A stretch of 64,000 nt of DNA from Rhizobium sp. BK251 (GTDB lineage Bacteria; Pseudomonadota; Alphaproteobacteria; Rhizobiales; Rhizobiaceae). The stretch covers positions 62,001-126,000 of the forward strand of contig NZ_SLUQ01000010.1 of assembly GCF_004345245.1 (NCBI RefSeq). Reading direction: 5' to 3'. Position 1 is the stretch's first letter. Every line of letters begins with the position of its first letter. Under the pieces are notes generated by a model. It saw nothing but the letters and a program-made list of their open reading frames with translations. It was not told where the DNA came from and did not search any database. The position numbers and the translations under genes were made by a program. Positions 44,143-52,550 of this stretch are shown here, one piece after another.

Positions 44143-44385
44143 TTACTGTGCCTTCAACTCTGCCTCACGCGCTGCTTCGATGAATATCTCGCGCGCTTCT
44201 TCGGGTGTTTTGCGGCCGGCGAGAGCCGCCCGGCAAGCGCTGCGCGCCCTCATGAAGTGAAGGCCGCGCATGTTCGGCCATTTCTCTGTCAGATAGATCA
44301 GCGCCTCGAAAGGACCACTTACTGTCTGCATTCCGCCTTGTGTAAAGCCGAGACTTACCGGGTTAGTCCAACGCGTCGTTACCAT
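44143..44385 (-). CDS. DUF982 family protein
   Basis: This is an 80-residue second DUF982 member. It shows the conserved VSGPFEALIYLTEKWPNMRG segment with Trp-Pro, ARSACRAALAG and a final helix TPEEAREIFIEAAREAEL. GAGGTGAG precedes the ATG. It is only distantly similar to the copy at 7279-7539. Confidence 0.88.
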   Translation of the reverse strand: MVTTRWTNPVSLGFTQGGMQTVSGPFEALIYLTEKWPNMRGLHFMRARSACRAALAGRKTPEEAREIFIEAAREAELKAQ

Positions 44386-44561
44386 TGTTGCTCACCTCGC
44401 TGTTGTCGAGAGCGCTTGATAACGCGGGCCTTGGCGGAAAGGTTCCGGCTCAAACTGCGGCAGAATGGCGCGGAACCGGAAGCCTCACAAAAGGTTTAAT
44501 ATGGACGACGTCCAACGGCTCGAGGGGACCGAAGCGACGCGGCAAACTCAAGGAGTGAGCC

Positions 44562-44984
44562 ATGTTGAAATCCCTCGTGCGCGAACTGATCGGTGCATCC
44601 CCGGAAACGAAGAGATCGCCTGACAGCCTTCGCGATTTTAGGGGCCGATGCTCCGTGCTCGCCGTCTTCGAAGATTCGGATGACGAGCGCCCTGTCCTTC
44701 AGGAGCAACTGCTGAAGCAATGTGGCGCGGTGCTGGAGCGCTGCAACATTGCCGTTCTCAAGATCGCCGGTGGCGGCGTGTTCCAGCTCCTCGACGAACC
44801 CTATGATATTGATGCGGACGAAATCCGGGACGAGTTGAAGGTCTCGAGTGATGACTTCGAGGTGGTGTTGGTCGATATGGACGGCACCGTAAGACTTCGC
44901 TCGCGACAGCCGATCGACGTCCACGAGCTTCTTGCCATGCTCGACCCTTCAGCAGGCCAAGCCGGGCACCGTCTTCGCGCGTGA
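44562..44984 (+). CDS. DUF4174-like protein
   Basis: The 140-residue protein has a thioredoxin-like outline. CSVLAVFEDSDDERPVLQEQL is followed by LERCNIAVLKIAG and, near the end, DFEVVLVDMDGTVRLRSRQPI, the DUF4174 pattern in which a solute-side domain is followed by a 'DG.v+lr' strand. There is no signal peptide. AAGGAG lies 6 nt before ATG 44562. The function is unknown. Confidence 0.7.
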   Translation: MLKSLVRELIGASPETKRSPDSLRDFRGRCSVLAVFEDSDDERPVLQEQLLKQCGAVLERCNIAVLKIAGGGVFQLLDEPYDIDADEIRDELKVSSDDFEVVLVDMDGTVRLRSRQPIDVHELLAMLDPSAGQAGHRLRA

Positions 44985-45082
44985 AGCAGTAGGCGTTGCA
45001 GGCCGGGATGGTCGAAGGATTTGTTTCAAGTCGCCGCTTGTGTCATAGCGAAAGCCTGATCGGACAGGATGGATTGGGCACC

Positions 45083-46333
45083 GTGAATAACCAGGACGTA
45101 GACAATGCAACGCAGGCCATGCGTGGCCTCTTCCCGCCAACGCCTCTGCAGTTCAACGAGCATCTTTCGGCTCGCCACGGCGCGGAGATCTGGCTGAAGC
45201 GGGAGGATCTATCCCCGGTCCGGTCCTACAAGATCCGCGGCGCCTTCAACTTCTTCCGCAAGGTGATTGGGCAGGGCGGCGCCGACAGGATATTCGTCTG
45301 CGCCTCTGCGGGTAATCATGCCCAGGGCTTTGCCTTCGTCTGCCGCCATTTCGGAGTGAAGGGGGTCGTCTTCATGCCGGTCACGACACCGCAGCAGAAG
45401 ATCGACAAGACGCGCATATTCGGCGGGGAATTCATAACGATTCGGCTCTATGGCGATTTCTTCGACCAGTGCTACCAGGCCGCCCGCGAGCATGTCGAAG
45501 CCACCGACGGCGTCATGGTTCCGCCCTTCGACCATCCGGACATTATCGAAGGGCAGGCGACGGTCGCTGCAGAGATATTGGAGCAGTTGCCGGAAGGCGC
45601 CGTTCCGGACCTCGTTGTCATGCCGGTCGGCGGCGGCGGACTTTCCGCCGGCATGACCGGTTATCTCGGTGGTCTGCTCTCCCCTGAGGCCTTCGTCTTC
45701 ACCGAGCCGGCCGGTGCTCCGAGCCTGAGGAGAAGCCTCGAAAAGGGGGAGGTGGTGACGCTCCCGAAGGTCGATAATTTCGTCGATGGTGCCGCAGTTG
45801 CGCGCATCGGCGACCTCAACTTCGCGGTGTTGAAGGCCTTTTCGCCGGAGCAGGTCATGCTGATGCCCGAGAACGCAATTTGCGTGACGATTGCCGAGAT
45901 GCTGAACGTCGAAGGTGTGGTTCTGGAGCCCGCAGGCGCGCTGTCGCTGACCGCAATCGAGGCGATGGATCGCGAGCAGATCAAGGGCAAGAGGGTCGTC
46001 GCCGTCGTCTCCGGCGGCAATTTTGATTTCGAGAGGTTGCCAGACGTCAAGGAAAGGGCGATGCGCCACGCTGGATTGAAGAAGTATTTCATCCTACGGC
46101 TTGCCCAGCGTCCGGGCGCCCTGCGCGATTTTCTCAATCTCCTCGGTCCCGACGACGATATTGCCCGTTTTGAATACCTGAAGAAGTCGGCACGAAACTT
46201 CGGCTCGATCCTGATTGGCATCGAGACCAAGCACCCCGACAATTTCAAGCAGCTTATTGGCAATTTCGAAGGCGCGGGAATGGGGTTCGAGGACATCACC
46301 GAGAACGAGATTCTCGCGAACCTCATCATTTAG
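45083..46333 (+). CDS. ilvA: Threonine ammonia-lyase (threonine dehydratase)
   Basis: The 416-residue PLP enzyme has its PLP lysine in VRSYKIRGAFNFF, the phosphate-binding glycine loop PVGGGGLSAG, ASAGNHAQG and the closing VVSGGNFDF. The C-terminal ACT-like domain (from about 330, YFILRLAQRPGALRDFL) is the regulatory part of short biosynthetic forms. It makes 2-oxobutanoate for isoleucine synthesis. The GTG start at 45083 (GGATTGGG upstream) gives the usual short N-terminus; a longer frame from 44996 seems non-native. Confidence 0.92.
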   Translation: MNNQDVDNATQAMRGLFPPTPLQFNEHLSARHGAEIWLKREDLSPVRSYKIRGAFNFFRKVIGQGGADRIFVCASAGNHAQGFAFVCRHFGVKGVVFMPVTTPQQKIDKTRIFGGEFITIRLYGDFFDQCYQAAREHVEATDGVMVPPFDHPDIIEGQATVAAEILEQLPEGAVPDLVVMPVGGGGLSAGMTGYLGGLLSPEAFVFTEPAGAPSLRRSLEKGEVVTLPKVDNFVDGAAVARIGDLNFAVLKAFSPEQVMLMPENAICVTIAEMLNVEGVVLEPAGALSLTAIEAMDREQIKGKRVVAVVSGGNFDFERLPDVKERAMRHAGLKKYFILRLAQRPGALRDFLNLLGPDDDIARFEYLKKSARNFGSILIGIETKHPDNFKQLIGNFEGAGMGFEDITENEILANLII

Positions 46334-46428
46334 CGGATCCGGCGTTCCGGGGGCAGCGTGCTTGCGCTGGACTCCCGGTCGGGTGGTTCTATAATTCCCT
46401 CGGCAAATCCCGGTAGTGAAGGCATAAA

Positions 46429-46755
46429 ATGGCATCGATCCTTTCAAGTCTCCTTTCGCTTTTTTCGGGCGGCGGCGCCTCCTCGGAGAAGGCTGAGCCC
46501 GCCGGGGCCGAACCGCAGGTCCATGCCGGCTGCACGATCTACGCCACGCCCCAGCGCGAGGGCGGGCAATTCCGCCTTGCCGGCCGTATCGAAAAACAGA
46601 TCGACGGCGACGTGCTGGTGCGCAACTTCATCCGGGCCGATATCTTTTCCTCCTCCGACGACGCAGTCGAATGCACCTTTCGCAAGGCTCAGCAGATCAT
46701 CGACCAGCACGGAACTTCCCTGTTTTCCGACGGCGAGAAGACACGCCAGGTCTAG
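46429..46755 (+). CDS. HlyU family protein
   Basis: The 108-residue protein matches HlyU-type small proteins: an N-terminal SSLLSLFSGGG segment, then GCTIYATPQREGGQFRLAGR, VRNFIRADIF and a terminal helix KAQQIIDQHGTSLF. Vibrio HlyU is a winged-helix activator, but this alphaproteobacterial domain family is a distinct small beta-rich protein of unknown role. GAAGG precedes the ATG. Confidence 0.85.
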   Translation: MASILSSLLSLFSGGGASSEKAEPAGAEPQVHAGCTIYATPQREGGQFRLAGRIEKQIDGDVLVRNFIRADIFSSSDDAVECTFRKAQQIIDQHGTSLFSDGEKTRQV

Positions 46756-47188
46756 CCTGTGGCGCCTTCCCACTGATTCGCGGCGACCTGCGCGGTCCCT
46801 ACGATGTGCGAGCCGTCGGGCACGATGCCCGGGCTCGACGAAGTCCTTTGCACAATAAGCAGGCAAATTCCTTGAAAGCCGGGAGGTAACTGCCGGTTCT
46901 GAATACGCAATTTTAAATGATTGCGATGGATGTTTGCGTTAAGGGTAACCATAACATCCGCGCTTTCGGGGAGATCGACCCGCAACGCTGATCCGTGTTC
47001 CCCGCGTTCGCCAGGCATTCTGGCATGGAGCTTGCACATCGCCTGACCGGCGTCGAGACGCATGTTTGCGTTGCGGATTAAACGAAAGTGGCGTCGGAAA
47101 AGGGTGCAAGCTTGTGGGGCGCTTCGGGTGGGGTGTTGCCGGGAAAGGGCAGGATGAGCAAGGATCGTGACAGAGAGCGGGAGTCGGG
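46756..47188. other. Intergenic region, no supported gene
   Basis: About 430 bp lie before the diguanylate cyclase gene. A 103-codon minus-strand frame (46752-47063) overlaps the end of hlyU and has no family resemblance, so it is not called. GGGAG at the right end serves the next gene. Confidence 0.4.
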
Positions 47189-48457
47189 ATGCCCATTGCC
47201 AATCTGATCCTATTTGCCGCTGAAGCGGTCGGTTACTTCACCATCATGGTGACGCTTCTGCATTTCAGGCATCGTATCGGCCTTGGTGTTTTCCTGACGG
47301 CGCTCGGCGTCATGCACTTCATGGAAACCTACCTCGCGGCGGTCTTCTACGTGCAGCTTCCGTTCGGCGTCGTTTCGCCGGGATCGTCGATCTTCTTTGC
47401 CGGGAAGCTGATGATGATCCTGATGCTTTACCTGGAGGAAGATGCGGCGGTCGTGAGACAGCCGATCTACGGCCTGTTCCTCGGCAACATCCTGACAGTC
47501 GGCGTCGCCTGGATCCTGCAGCTTCACGAGGCAATAGAGCCGGTGCCGGGGAAGGCGGCGGACGTCAACTTCCTGAAGGAGATGGGCTGGCTGATGGTGT
47601 GGGGAACGGCGCTTCTCTATATCGATTCCCTCGGCATCATCCTGCTCTACGAGAGGCTCGGCCGGGTCATTCAGCGCTGGCTCGTCCTGCGCTTCATGAT
47701 CTCGGGCCTCGTTCTGCTGACATTCGACCAGATCGGGTTCTTCATGGCGCTGCGCTACTTCGTCGGCGTACCGACGGAGGTATTCTGGGGCGGCTGGAAG
47801 GCGAAGATGATCGCAGTGTGCATCTACACGCTGCTCTTTGCGATCTATCATTTCTACATTCGCCGGCATGGTGCGACCTTGTCGCAAAGGTCGATCAGCG
47901 ACGTCTTCGACGATCTTACCTTCCGCGAACGCTACAACGATCTGCTGGCGCGCACCGGTCGCGACATGCTGACCGGCGCCTTTGATCGCAGCCGCATGGA
48001 GCTCGAGGCGCCGCAGCTGATAAGGGAGAGCCTTCGCAAGGGGGCGCCCATATCCGTGCTGATCCTCGATGCCGATCACTTCAAGGACGTGAACGACCGT
48101 TTCGGCCATCTTCAGGGCGACGAGGTGCTGAAGGCGATCGCTGCCAGGCTCGGCCAGATGCTGCGGAGCGGCGACCGCCTGTTCCGCTTCGGCGGCGAGG
48201 AATTCGTCATCGTCTCCCCCGGCACGGGTCACTACGACGGGCTTCTGCTGGCGGAGCGCCTGCGCTGGGCGATCGCCTCCAGCGTGAACAATCCCGACGG
48301 AACGATGGTCAGCGTCAGCATCGGCGTCGCCTCGGCTGGCGATGATGGCGCAAGCTTTGCGGCGGTCCTCGCCGTTGCCGATTCCAGGCTCTACGAAGCG
48401 AAGAAGAACGGCCGCAACTGTGTGTTTGGCCATGCCGGCAGGGTGCAGGCCGTTTAG
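47189..48457 (+). CDS. Membrane diguanylate cyclase (GGDEF)
   Basis: The protein has 422 residues. About seven membrane helices (about 5-225) are followed by a GGDEF domain (about 255-415). The active-site motif is GGEEF in RFGGEEFVIVSPG, and the catalytic strand reads ISVLILDADHFKDVNDRFGH. An RxxD inhibitory site (RSGD) sits five residues before GGEEF, so product feedback is expected. It makes cyclic di-GMP, presumably in response to a membrane signal. Its stop overlaps the convergent cytochrome gene by 4 nt. A PilZ protein is encoded at 55722-56057. Confidence 0.93.
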   Translation: MPIANLILFAAEAVGYFTIMVTLLHFRHRIGLGVFLTALGVMHFMETYLAAVFYVQLPFGVVSPGSSIFFAGKLMMILMLYLEEDAAVVRQPIYGLFLGNILTVGVAWILQLHEAIEPVPGKAADVNFLKEMGWLMVWGTALLYIDSLGIILLYERLGRVIQRWLVLRFMISGLVLLTFDQIGFFMALRYFVGVPTEVFWGGWKAKMIAVCIYTLLFAIYHFYIRRHGATLSQRSISDVFDDLTFRERYNDLLARTGRDMLTGAFDRSRMELEAPQLIRESLRKGAPISVLILDADHFKDVNDRFGHLQGDEVLKAIAARLGQMLRSGDRLFRFGGEEFVIVSPGTGHYDGLLLAERLRWAIASSVNNPDGTMVSVSIGVASAGDDGASFAAVLAVADSRLYEAKKNGRNCVFGHAGRVQAV

Positions 48458-49020
48458 CTTCTTGTCGCTGGCCGGCCCTGCCGTCGGCTCCACGGCGCCA
48501 TGCTGGAAAGCACGCCGTCGTGCCTGACGAGGCCGTGAAAGAGCGCCGCCGCGATGTGCACGAGGATGACGGCAAAGAGCAGAAATGCGCCGTAGTGGTG
48601 CGCCGTGCGGAGCAGGGAGTAAAGCGCGTCGTTGTGCGGCACGATCGGCGGCAGGCGCCAAGGGCCGTACAGGACGATCGGATAGCCGCCTGCCGAAAGC
48701 ATCGACCATCCGAGAAGCGGCATCAGGATCATCAGCCCGTAGAGAAGCACGTGAGACGCCTTGGCCGCCATGGCCTGGGGCCAGGGAATATCGGCGGGAA
48801 GCGGCGGCGACCCGCGACGCAGCCGCAGCGCGAGCCGCAGGACCACGAGCACGAGGATGGCAATGCCAAGCGGCCTGTGAATTGAAACAAGCGTCCAATA
48901 GCGTGGCGAGAGCGTTGCGACCATGCCGATGCCGATGAAGAGCATCGCCGTGACTAGGGCTGCCATCAGCCAATGCAGCAGGCGCTGCGCGCCGCTGAAA
49001 TGTTCGGATGGGGCGCTCAT
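48454..49020 (-). CDS. Cytochrome b561 family protein
   Basis: The 188-residue four-helix membrane protein has haem-ligand histidines placed as in cytochrome b561: RLLHWLMAALV (helix 1), SIHRPLGIAILV (helix 2), ASHVLLYGLMILMPLLGW (helix 3) and AHHYGAFLLFAVILVHIAAALFH (helix 4). It transfers electrons from ubiquinol to a periplasmic partner. Its ATG overlaps the end of the catalase-like gene by 4 nt (ATGA), so the two are translated together. Confidence 0.92.
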   Translation of the reverse strand: MSAPSEHFSGAQRLLHWLMAALVTAMLFIGIGMVATLSPRYWTLVSIHRPLGIAILVLVVLRLALRLRRGSPPLPADIPWPQAMAAKASHVLLYGLMILMPLLGWSMLSAGGYPIVLYGPWRLPPIVPHNDALYSLLRTAHHYGAFLLFAVILVHIAAALFHGLVRHDGVLSSMAPWSRRQGRPATRS

Positions 49021-50114
49021 GGCGTGGGTTCGGCCTTTTTCTCAGGGAGGCGGCTGTAGTGCTGTGCCTCGGCTGCGCGCAGATCGAAGGAATGAGCGTA
49101 GACCGACGAGCGCGCCGGCAGCAGCGGATCGTCCGATGGCTTGATGCCCTCGGGGAGGATCAGCGGATCGTAGTTGAGATCGCGACAGGGACCGTCGGCC
49201 TCATCTTCGGCAGCTTCGACTATGAGGTCTCCGACGTCGACGTGCCGGCGCTCGTCGGGCCAAACCTTTGTGGCGTCGTTCGTGGGATCGCCGGGCTGCG
49301 CGAGGGTGGCGACGAGATGCCAGCGAAGCGGACCGGACGCCAGGCGCGTCTTCAGGTCCTGCTCCAGGAAATCCGGAGGGAGCTTGGCGATGTCCTCAAG
49401 AGGTACGGGTTCTTGCGCGGTCGTGGGTTGCATGGCCCAGCGGACCGGATGCTTCTCGCCCGCCGGATCGACGAAGACGAAGGCGTTGAGGCTGCTATAG
49501 GTCTGGTCCGCGAAGGTCTTTGTCCAGGGTGCGGTGCGGGCCCAGTTGAAAAAGGGCAAGGATTCGGGGTGAGCCGCCATGTAGCGCTGCAAGGCCTGCG
49601 GATCGGGCTTGCCGGTCGCGGGGTCGATGTCGTAGGCGGCGGTCAGTTCGTAGAATCCTTGCGCGTTGGAGACGGCAAAGACCGGCGAACTGTTCATGGC
49701 GCTGCGCCATTCCTCTCCGCCCGGTCCCAGGACCCGGATCGCCATGCTCCTGACACGGCCCGCCGAGTCCGCAGCCTCCGGATTGCCGACGGCGATCGCG
49801 AAGCGTCCGGTGACGGGGTAGCTTCCGGCGGCGAACATCGGGGCGGTCGTCAGTGCGGCACCCGCGCCGTTCGCCTCGAAATGACCCGTAAAGCATATGC
49901 CCTTGGCATGGTTGCGCCGATGGCCGATCGGGTCGCCACCGCGCCGGCTGAGTACATCGATGATCATTCCCGGCGTCAGTTTCTGCGGATAGAGCCAGCC
50001 GGCCGTGTAGGCGAAAGCCAGCGATGGTGCAGCGGCTGCCAGCGCGATGAGGAAAATTGATCTGGGGGAAAATTGTGCGGGTTTACGTGCCGGTTTTTCG
50101 GAAGGCTCTGCCAT
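49017..50114 (-). CDS. Catalase-related peroxidase (SrpA-like), membrane-anchored
   Basis: The 365-residue mini-catalase carries one N-terminal hydrophobic segment (about 21-40, IFLIALAAAAPSLAFAYTAGW). The distal His lies in RNHAKGICFTGHFEANG, and VFAVSNAQGFYEL follows. The proximal haem Tyr lies in ARSSVYAHS near the C-terminus, after SDDPLL. This family reduces peroxides rather than dismutating them, and the overlapping cytochrome b561 gene would supply the electrons. ATG 50114 is preferred for its AGGAG spacing. Confidence 0.9.
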   Translation of the reverse strand: MAEPSEKPARKPAQFSPRSIFLIALAAAAPSLAFAYTAGWLYPQKLTPGMIIDVLSRRGGDPIGHRRNHAKGICFTGHFEANGAGAALTTAPMFAAGSYPVTGRFAIAVGNPEAADSAGRVRSMAIRVLGPGGEEWRSAMNSSPVFAVSNAQGFYELTAAYDIDPATGKPDPQALQRYMAAHPESLPFFNWARTAPWTKTFADQTYSSLNAFVFVDPAGEKHPVRWAMQPTTAQEPVPLEDIAKLPPDFLEQDLKTRLASGPLRWHLVATLAQPGDPTNDATKVWPDERRHVDVGDLIVEAAEDEADGPCRDLNYDPLILPEGIKPSDDPLLPARSSVYAHSFDLRAAEAQHYSRLPEKKAEPTP

Positions 50115-50281
50115 CCGCATGCTCCTGAAGTGAAGAAGCCCGCCGGCATGGAATGGACGCCTCGCCGGCAGGTGAGACGAATTGCGGTAGCTGGAGCGGC
50201 CGGCAGTGCCGGGCAAGACCTGCCCGGACACGATATCGAGCACGCGCCTTCACCTGCGCGTGATGTCGTGATGGCAGCCGC

Positions 50282-51058
50282 TCAGGCGGCGCGGAACATC
50301 TTTGCTCCGGAGGGTGCACTTGTTGCGCCACCGTCCACGGTTATCTCGATGCCGGTGACGTTGGACGAATCGTCGGAGGCGAAGTAGAGCGCTGCCTTGG
50401 CGATTTCCTCTGCCTCGCTCATACGCCCGAGGGGGCTGAACCCGCCGAGGCGTGCCTCAAGCGCCGACATCGCATCCTCGGTCGGGGCGGACGGCGACCA
50501 GATCGGTGTTCTCGTTCCCCCGGGCGTGACCTGGTTGACGCGGATACCGCGTGGTGCGAGCTCGGAAGCAAGATTGCGCGTCATCGCGCGGACTGCACCC
50601 TTGGTGCCCGCATAGGCGGAATAGCCCGGTACGCCCATCACAGTATGGACCGAGCCGTTGAGGATGATCGAGGCTCCATCGTTGAGATACGGCAGGGCGG
50701 CCTGTACCGTAAAGAAGACGGCAGTGAAATTAGTGCGGACGATAGACTCGAACTGCTCGAGCGAAGTCTGTCCCAGGAAGCTCGGCGCAGCGATACCGGC
50801 ATTGGCGAAGACGATGTCAAATTTGCCGAGCTTCTCGGCCGCGCGCGCAAAGGCGCTTTCAAGGGCGGCGACGTCCGTCACGTCCGACTGAAGCGGCAGG
50901 GTGCTTTCACCCAGCGTCTCCGCCGCCTCCATCAGCGTCTTCATGTTGCGGCCGGTGATCGCGACCTTCGCGCCTTCGTCGGTGAAGACCCGTGCCGTTG
51001 CCAGGCCGATGCCGCTGTTTCCGCCTGTTATAATTGCAACCTTATTCTTGAGACGCAT
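50282..51058 (-). CDS. Short-chain dehydrogenase/reductase (classical SDR)
   Basis: The 258-residue classical SDR has the cofactor motif TGGNSGIG (residues 11-18), FANAG (NAG motif), the Ser in ILNGSVHTV, the catalytic YSAYAGTKGA (YxxxK) and the C-terminal GIEITVDGGA. It uses NAD(P)H; ITGRN after beta 2 is compatible with NADPH. AGGAG precedes the ATG. It is divergent from a TetR gene across about 100 bp, the classical repressor/target arrangement. Confidence 0.92.
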   Translation of the reverse strand: MRLKNKVAIITGGNSGIGLATARVFTDEGAKVAITGRNMKTLMEAAETLGESTLPLQSDVTDVAALESAFARAAEKLGKFDIVFANAGIAAPSFLGQTSLEQFESIVRTNFTAVFFTVQAALPYLNDGASIILNGSVHTVMGVPGYSAYAGTKGAVRAMTRNLASELAPRGIRVNQVTPGGTRTPIWSPSAPTEDAMSALEARLGGFSPLGRMSEAEEIAKAALYFASDDSSNVTGIEITVDGGATSAPSGAKMFRAA

Positions 51059-51114
51059 CTTCGTAGCTCCTATTGGCTCTCGAGGTGATATGGATTATGA
51101 TCGTTCACCAGAAA

Positions 51115-51130
51115 GATTATGAATGTAATC
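51115..51130. promoter_or_regulatory. Palindrome between SDR and TetR genes, candidate operator
   Basis: GATTA-TGAATG-TAATC forms a 16-bp dyad, and GGATTA repeats nearby at 51092. It sits within the 104-bp divergent promoter region, as TetR operators do. Confidence 0.5.
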
Positions 51131-51162
51131 CAGATTGTCAAGATATTGCTTTGGAGATTGCG

Positions 51163-51753
51163 ATGGGTCATTCGCAAGCAGAAAAGAAAAAGACTCACGA
51201 CCGGATCGTCGAGATCGCCGCGAAGCGCCTCCGCGAGCGCGGATTGGAAGGCGTGGGTGTCGCGGATTTGATGAAGGAGGCCGGGCTGACCGTTGGCGGC
51301 TTCTACAAGCACTTCGCTTCGAGAGACGATCTTGTTGCTGAAGCGATGCAATCAGCGTTCGGTTCCTGGGCGGAGAAGCTGGAAGCGAGCGGGCTGAAAC
51401 CCTCAGAGCTGACACCTGAAGAGGTGGTTTCGCGGTATATGGGCACCTATCATCGTGACCATCCGGGCGAGGGTTGCCCGTTTCCGGCACTGACTGCCGA
51501 TTTTGCCCGAAGCGGTGCCAAGCCGCGAGAGGTCGCCACACGGCAATTGCTAGAGAATTTCAGCTTTTTGGAACAGGTTTTTCCGGGCAGGGATGAAAAG
51601 GATATCCGTCGAAAATCAGTGGCGGCCTTCTGCCTGATGACGGGGGCGGTCGGCCTCGCGCGCGTCGCGGATGATGAGGCGCTTTCCGACGAGATCCTTC
51701 AGACGGCGCGCGACTTCGTCATCGAATTGGCAAAGCCGTCGGCCGACAAATGA
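51163..51753 (+). CDS. TetR family transcriptional regulator
   Basis: The 196-residue protein has the TetR helix-turn-helix (IVEIAAKRLRERGLEGVGVADLM, then VGGFYKHFASRDDLV) and a ligand-binding C-terminal domain with GCPFPALTADFARSG, a TetR_C_16-like feature of aldehyde/quinone-responsive members. ATG 51163 with GGAG upstream is preferred; a frame from 51073 would add 30 residues that run through the operator. It probably represses the divergent SDR gene. Confidence 0.9.
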   Translation: MGHSQAEKKKTHDRIVEIAAKRLRERGLEGVGVADLMKEAGLTVGGFYKHFASRDDLVAEAMQSAFGSWAEKLEASGLKPSELTPEEVVSRYMGTYHRDHPGEGCPFPALTADFARSGAKPREVATRQLLENFSFLEQVFPGRDEKDIRRKSVAAFCLMTGAVGLARVADDEALSDEILQTARDFVIELAKPSADK

Positions 51754-51779
51754 AAAGCGGCCGGTGAGACACCGGCCGC
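51753..51779 (-). terminator. Intrinsic terminator of azoR
   Basis: A perfect 10-bp stem GCGGCCGGTG/CACCGGCCGC with a 3-nt loop is followed by TTTT on the minus strand, 22 bp after the azoR stop. Confidence 0.8.
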
Positions 51780-51801
51780 CCAAAATCACATCGACGCCGG
51801 A

Positions 51802-52416
51802 TTAGGCGGCGACGGCAAGCTCCTCGGCGCGAGCCTTGGCAGCACTGATTGCCTTTTCGGCAGCTTCGGCGCCAAAGGCGAGGCCTTCGACATAGATGAC
51901 TTCAAGGTCGGCAATGCCCAGGAAGCCAAGGACCGACTTGAGGTAGGGAACGGCGTGGTTCATCGCGACTGCCGGACCCTGCGAATAGACGCCGCCGGAA
52001 GCGAGGACGACATAGACCTTCTTGCCGGTGGCAAGACCAACCGGGCCGGACTCGGTGTACTTGAAGGTACGGCCGGCGCGGGCGACGTTGTCGATCCAGG
52101 TCTTGAGCGAGGAATAGATGTTGAAGTTGATGAGGCCGGTGCCGATCACGACGGTGTCGGCGGCGAGCAACTCGTCGACGAGTTCGTCGGAGGTCTTCAC
52201 GGCTGCGGCTTCCTGCGCAGTGCGCTCTTCGGCCGGCTTGCGGATGGCGGCGGTGAAGAGATCATCGATATGCGGCAGGGGGTTGGCGGCAAGGTCACGA
52301 TGGACGATGACGCTTCCGGCGCTCTGGCCCTTGATGCGCTCGGCCAGTTCCGTCGCAATGCTGGTGGATGCGGATTCGGCACGCGGGCTCGAGGTCAAAA
52401 GAAGAATGGACGACAT
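51802..52416 (-). CDS. azoR: FMN-dependent NADH-azoreductase
   Basis: The 204-residue flavodoxin-like protein has SILLLTSSPRAESASTSIATEL at the start (FMN phosphate site), INFNIYSSLKTWIDNVARAGRTF (typically P-N-F-x-I-P-x-x-L-K in AzoR) and VLASGGVYS, the isoalloxazine loop. It reduces quinones and azo dyes by two electrons with NADH. The start at ATG 52416 has AAGGAA upstream. It is divergent from a LysR gene that probably regulates it. Confidence 0.92.
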   Translation of the reverse strand: MSSILLLTSSPRAESASTSIATELAERIKGQSAGSVIVHRDLAANPLPHIDDLFTAAIRKPAEERTAQEAAAVKTSDELVDELLAADTVVIGTGLINFNIYSSLKTWIDNVARAGRTFKYTESGPVGLATGKKVYVVLASGGVYSQGPAVAMNHAVPYLKSVLGFLGIADLEVIYVEGLAFGAEAAEKAISAAKARAEELAVAA

Positions 52417-52520
52417 GGCATTTCCTTTCGAATGGGGATTTAGCGGCTCGTGGGAGGGAGGCGAACCGCGGTGTCGAGAGAAAAATAGGGCTGGCCAGCT
52501 ATCGAAAAAACCATGATAAT

Positions 52521-52535
52521 ATAGATCAAGACTAT
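52521..52535. promoter_or_regulatory. LysR-type T-N11-A box between azoR and LysR genes
   Basis: ATAG-ATCAAGA-CTAT is a 15-bp dyad with the T-N11-A form of LysR-regulator sites. It is centred 23 bp upstream of the LysR start and about 110 bp upstream of azoR. Confidence 0.5.
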
Positions 52536-52550
52536 CCATGGATTAGATAA

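Noticed and set aside
46752..47063. 103-codon minus-strand frame downstream of the HlyU gene
   Set aside because: It overlaps the HlyU gene, has no recognisable family and its ribosome binding site is poor.
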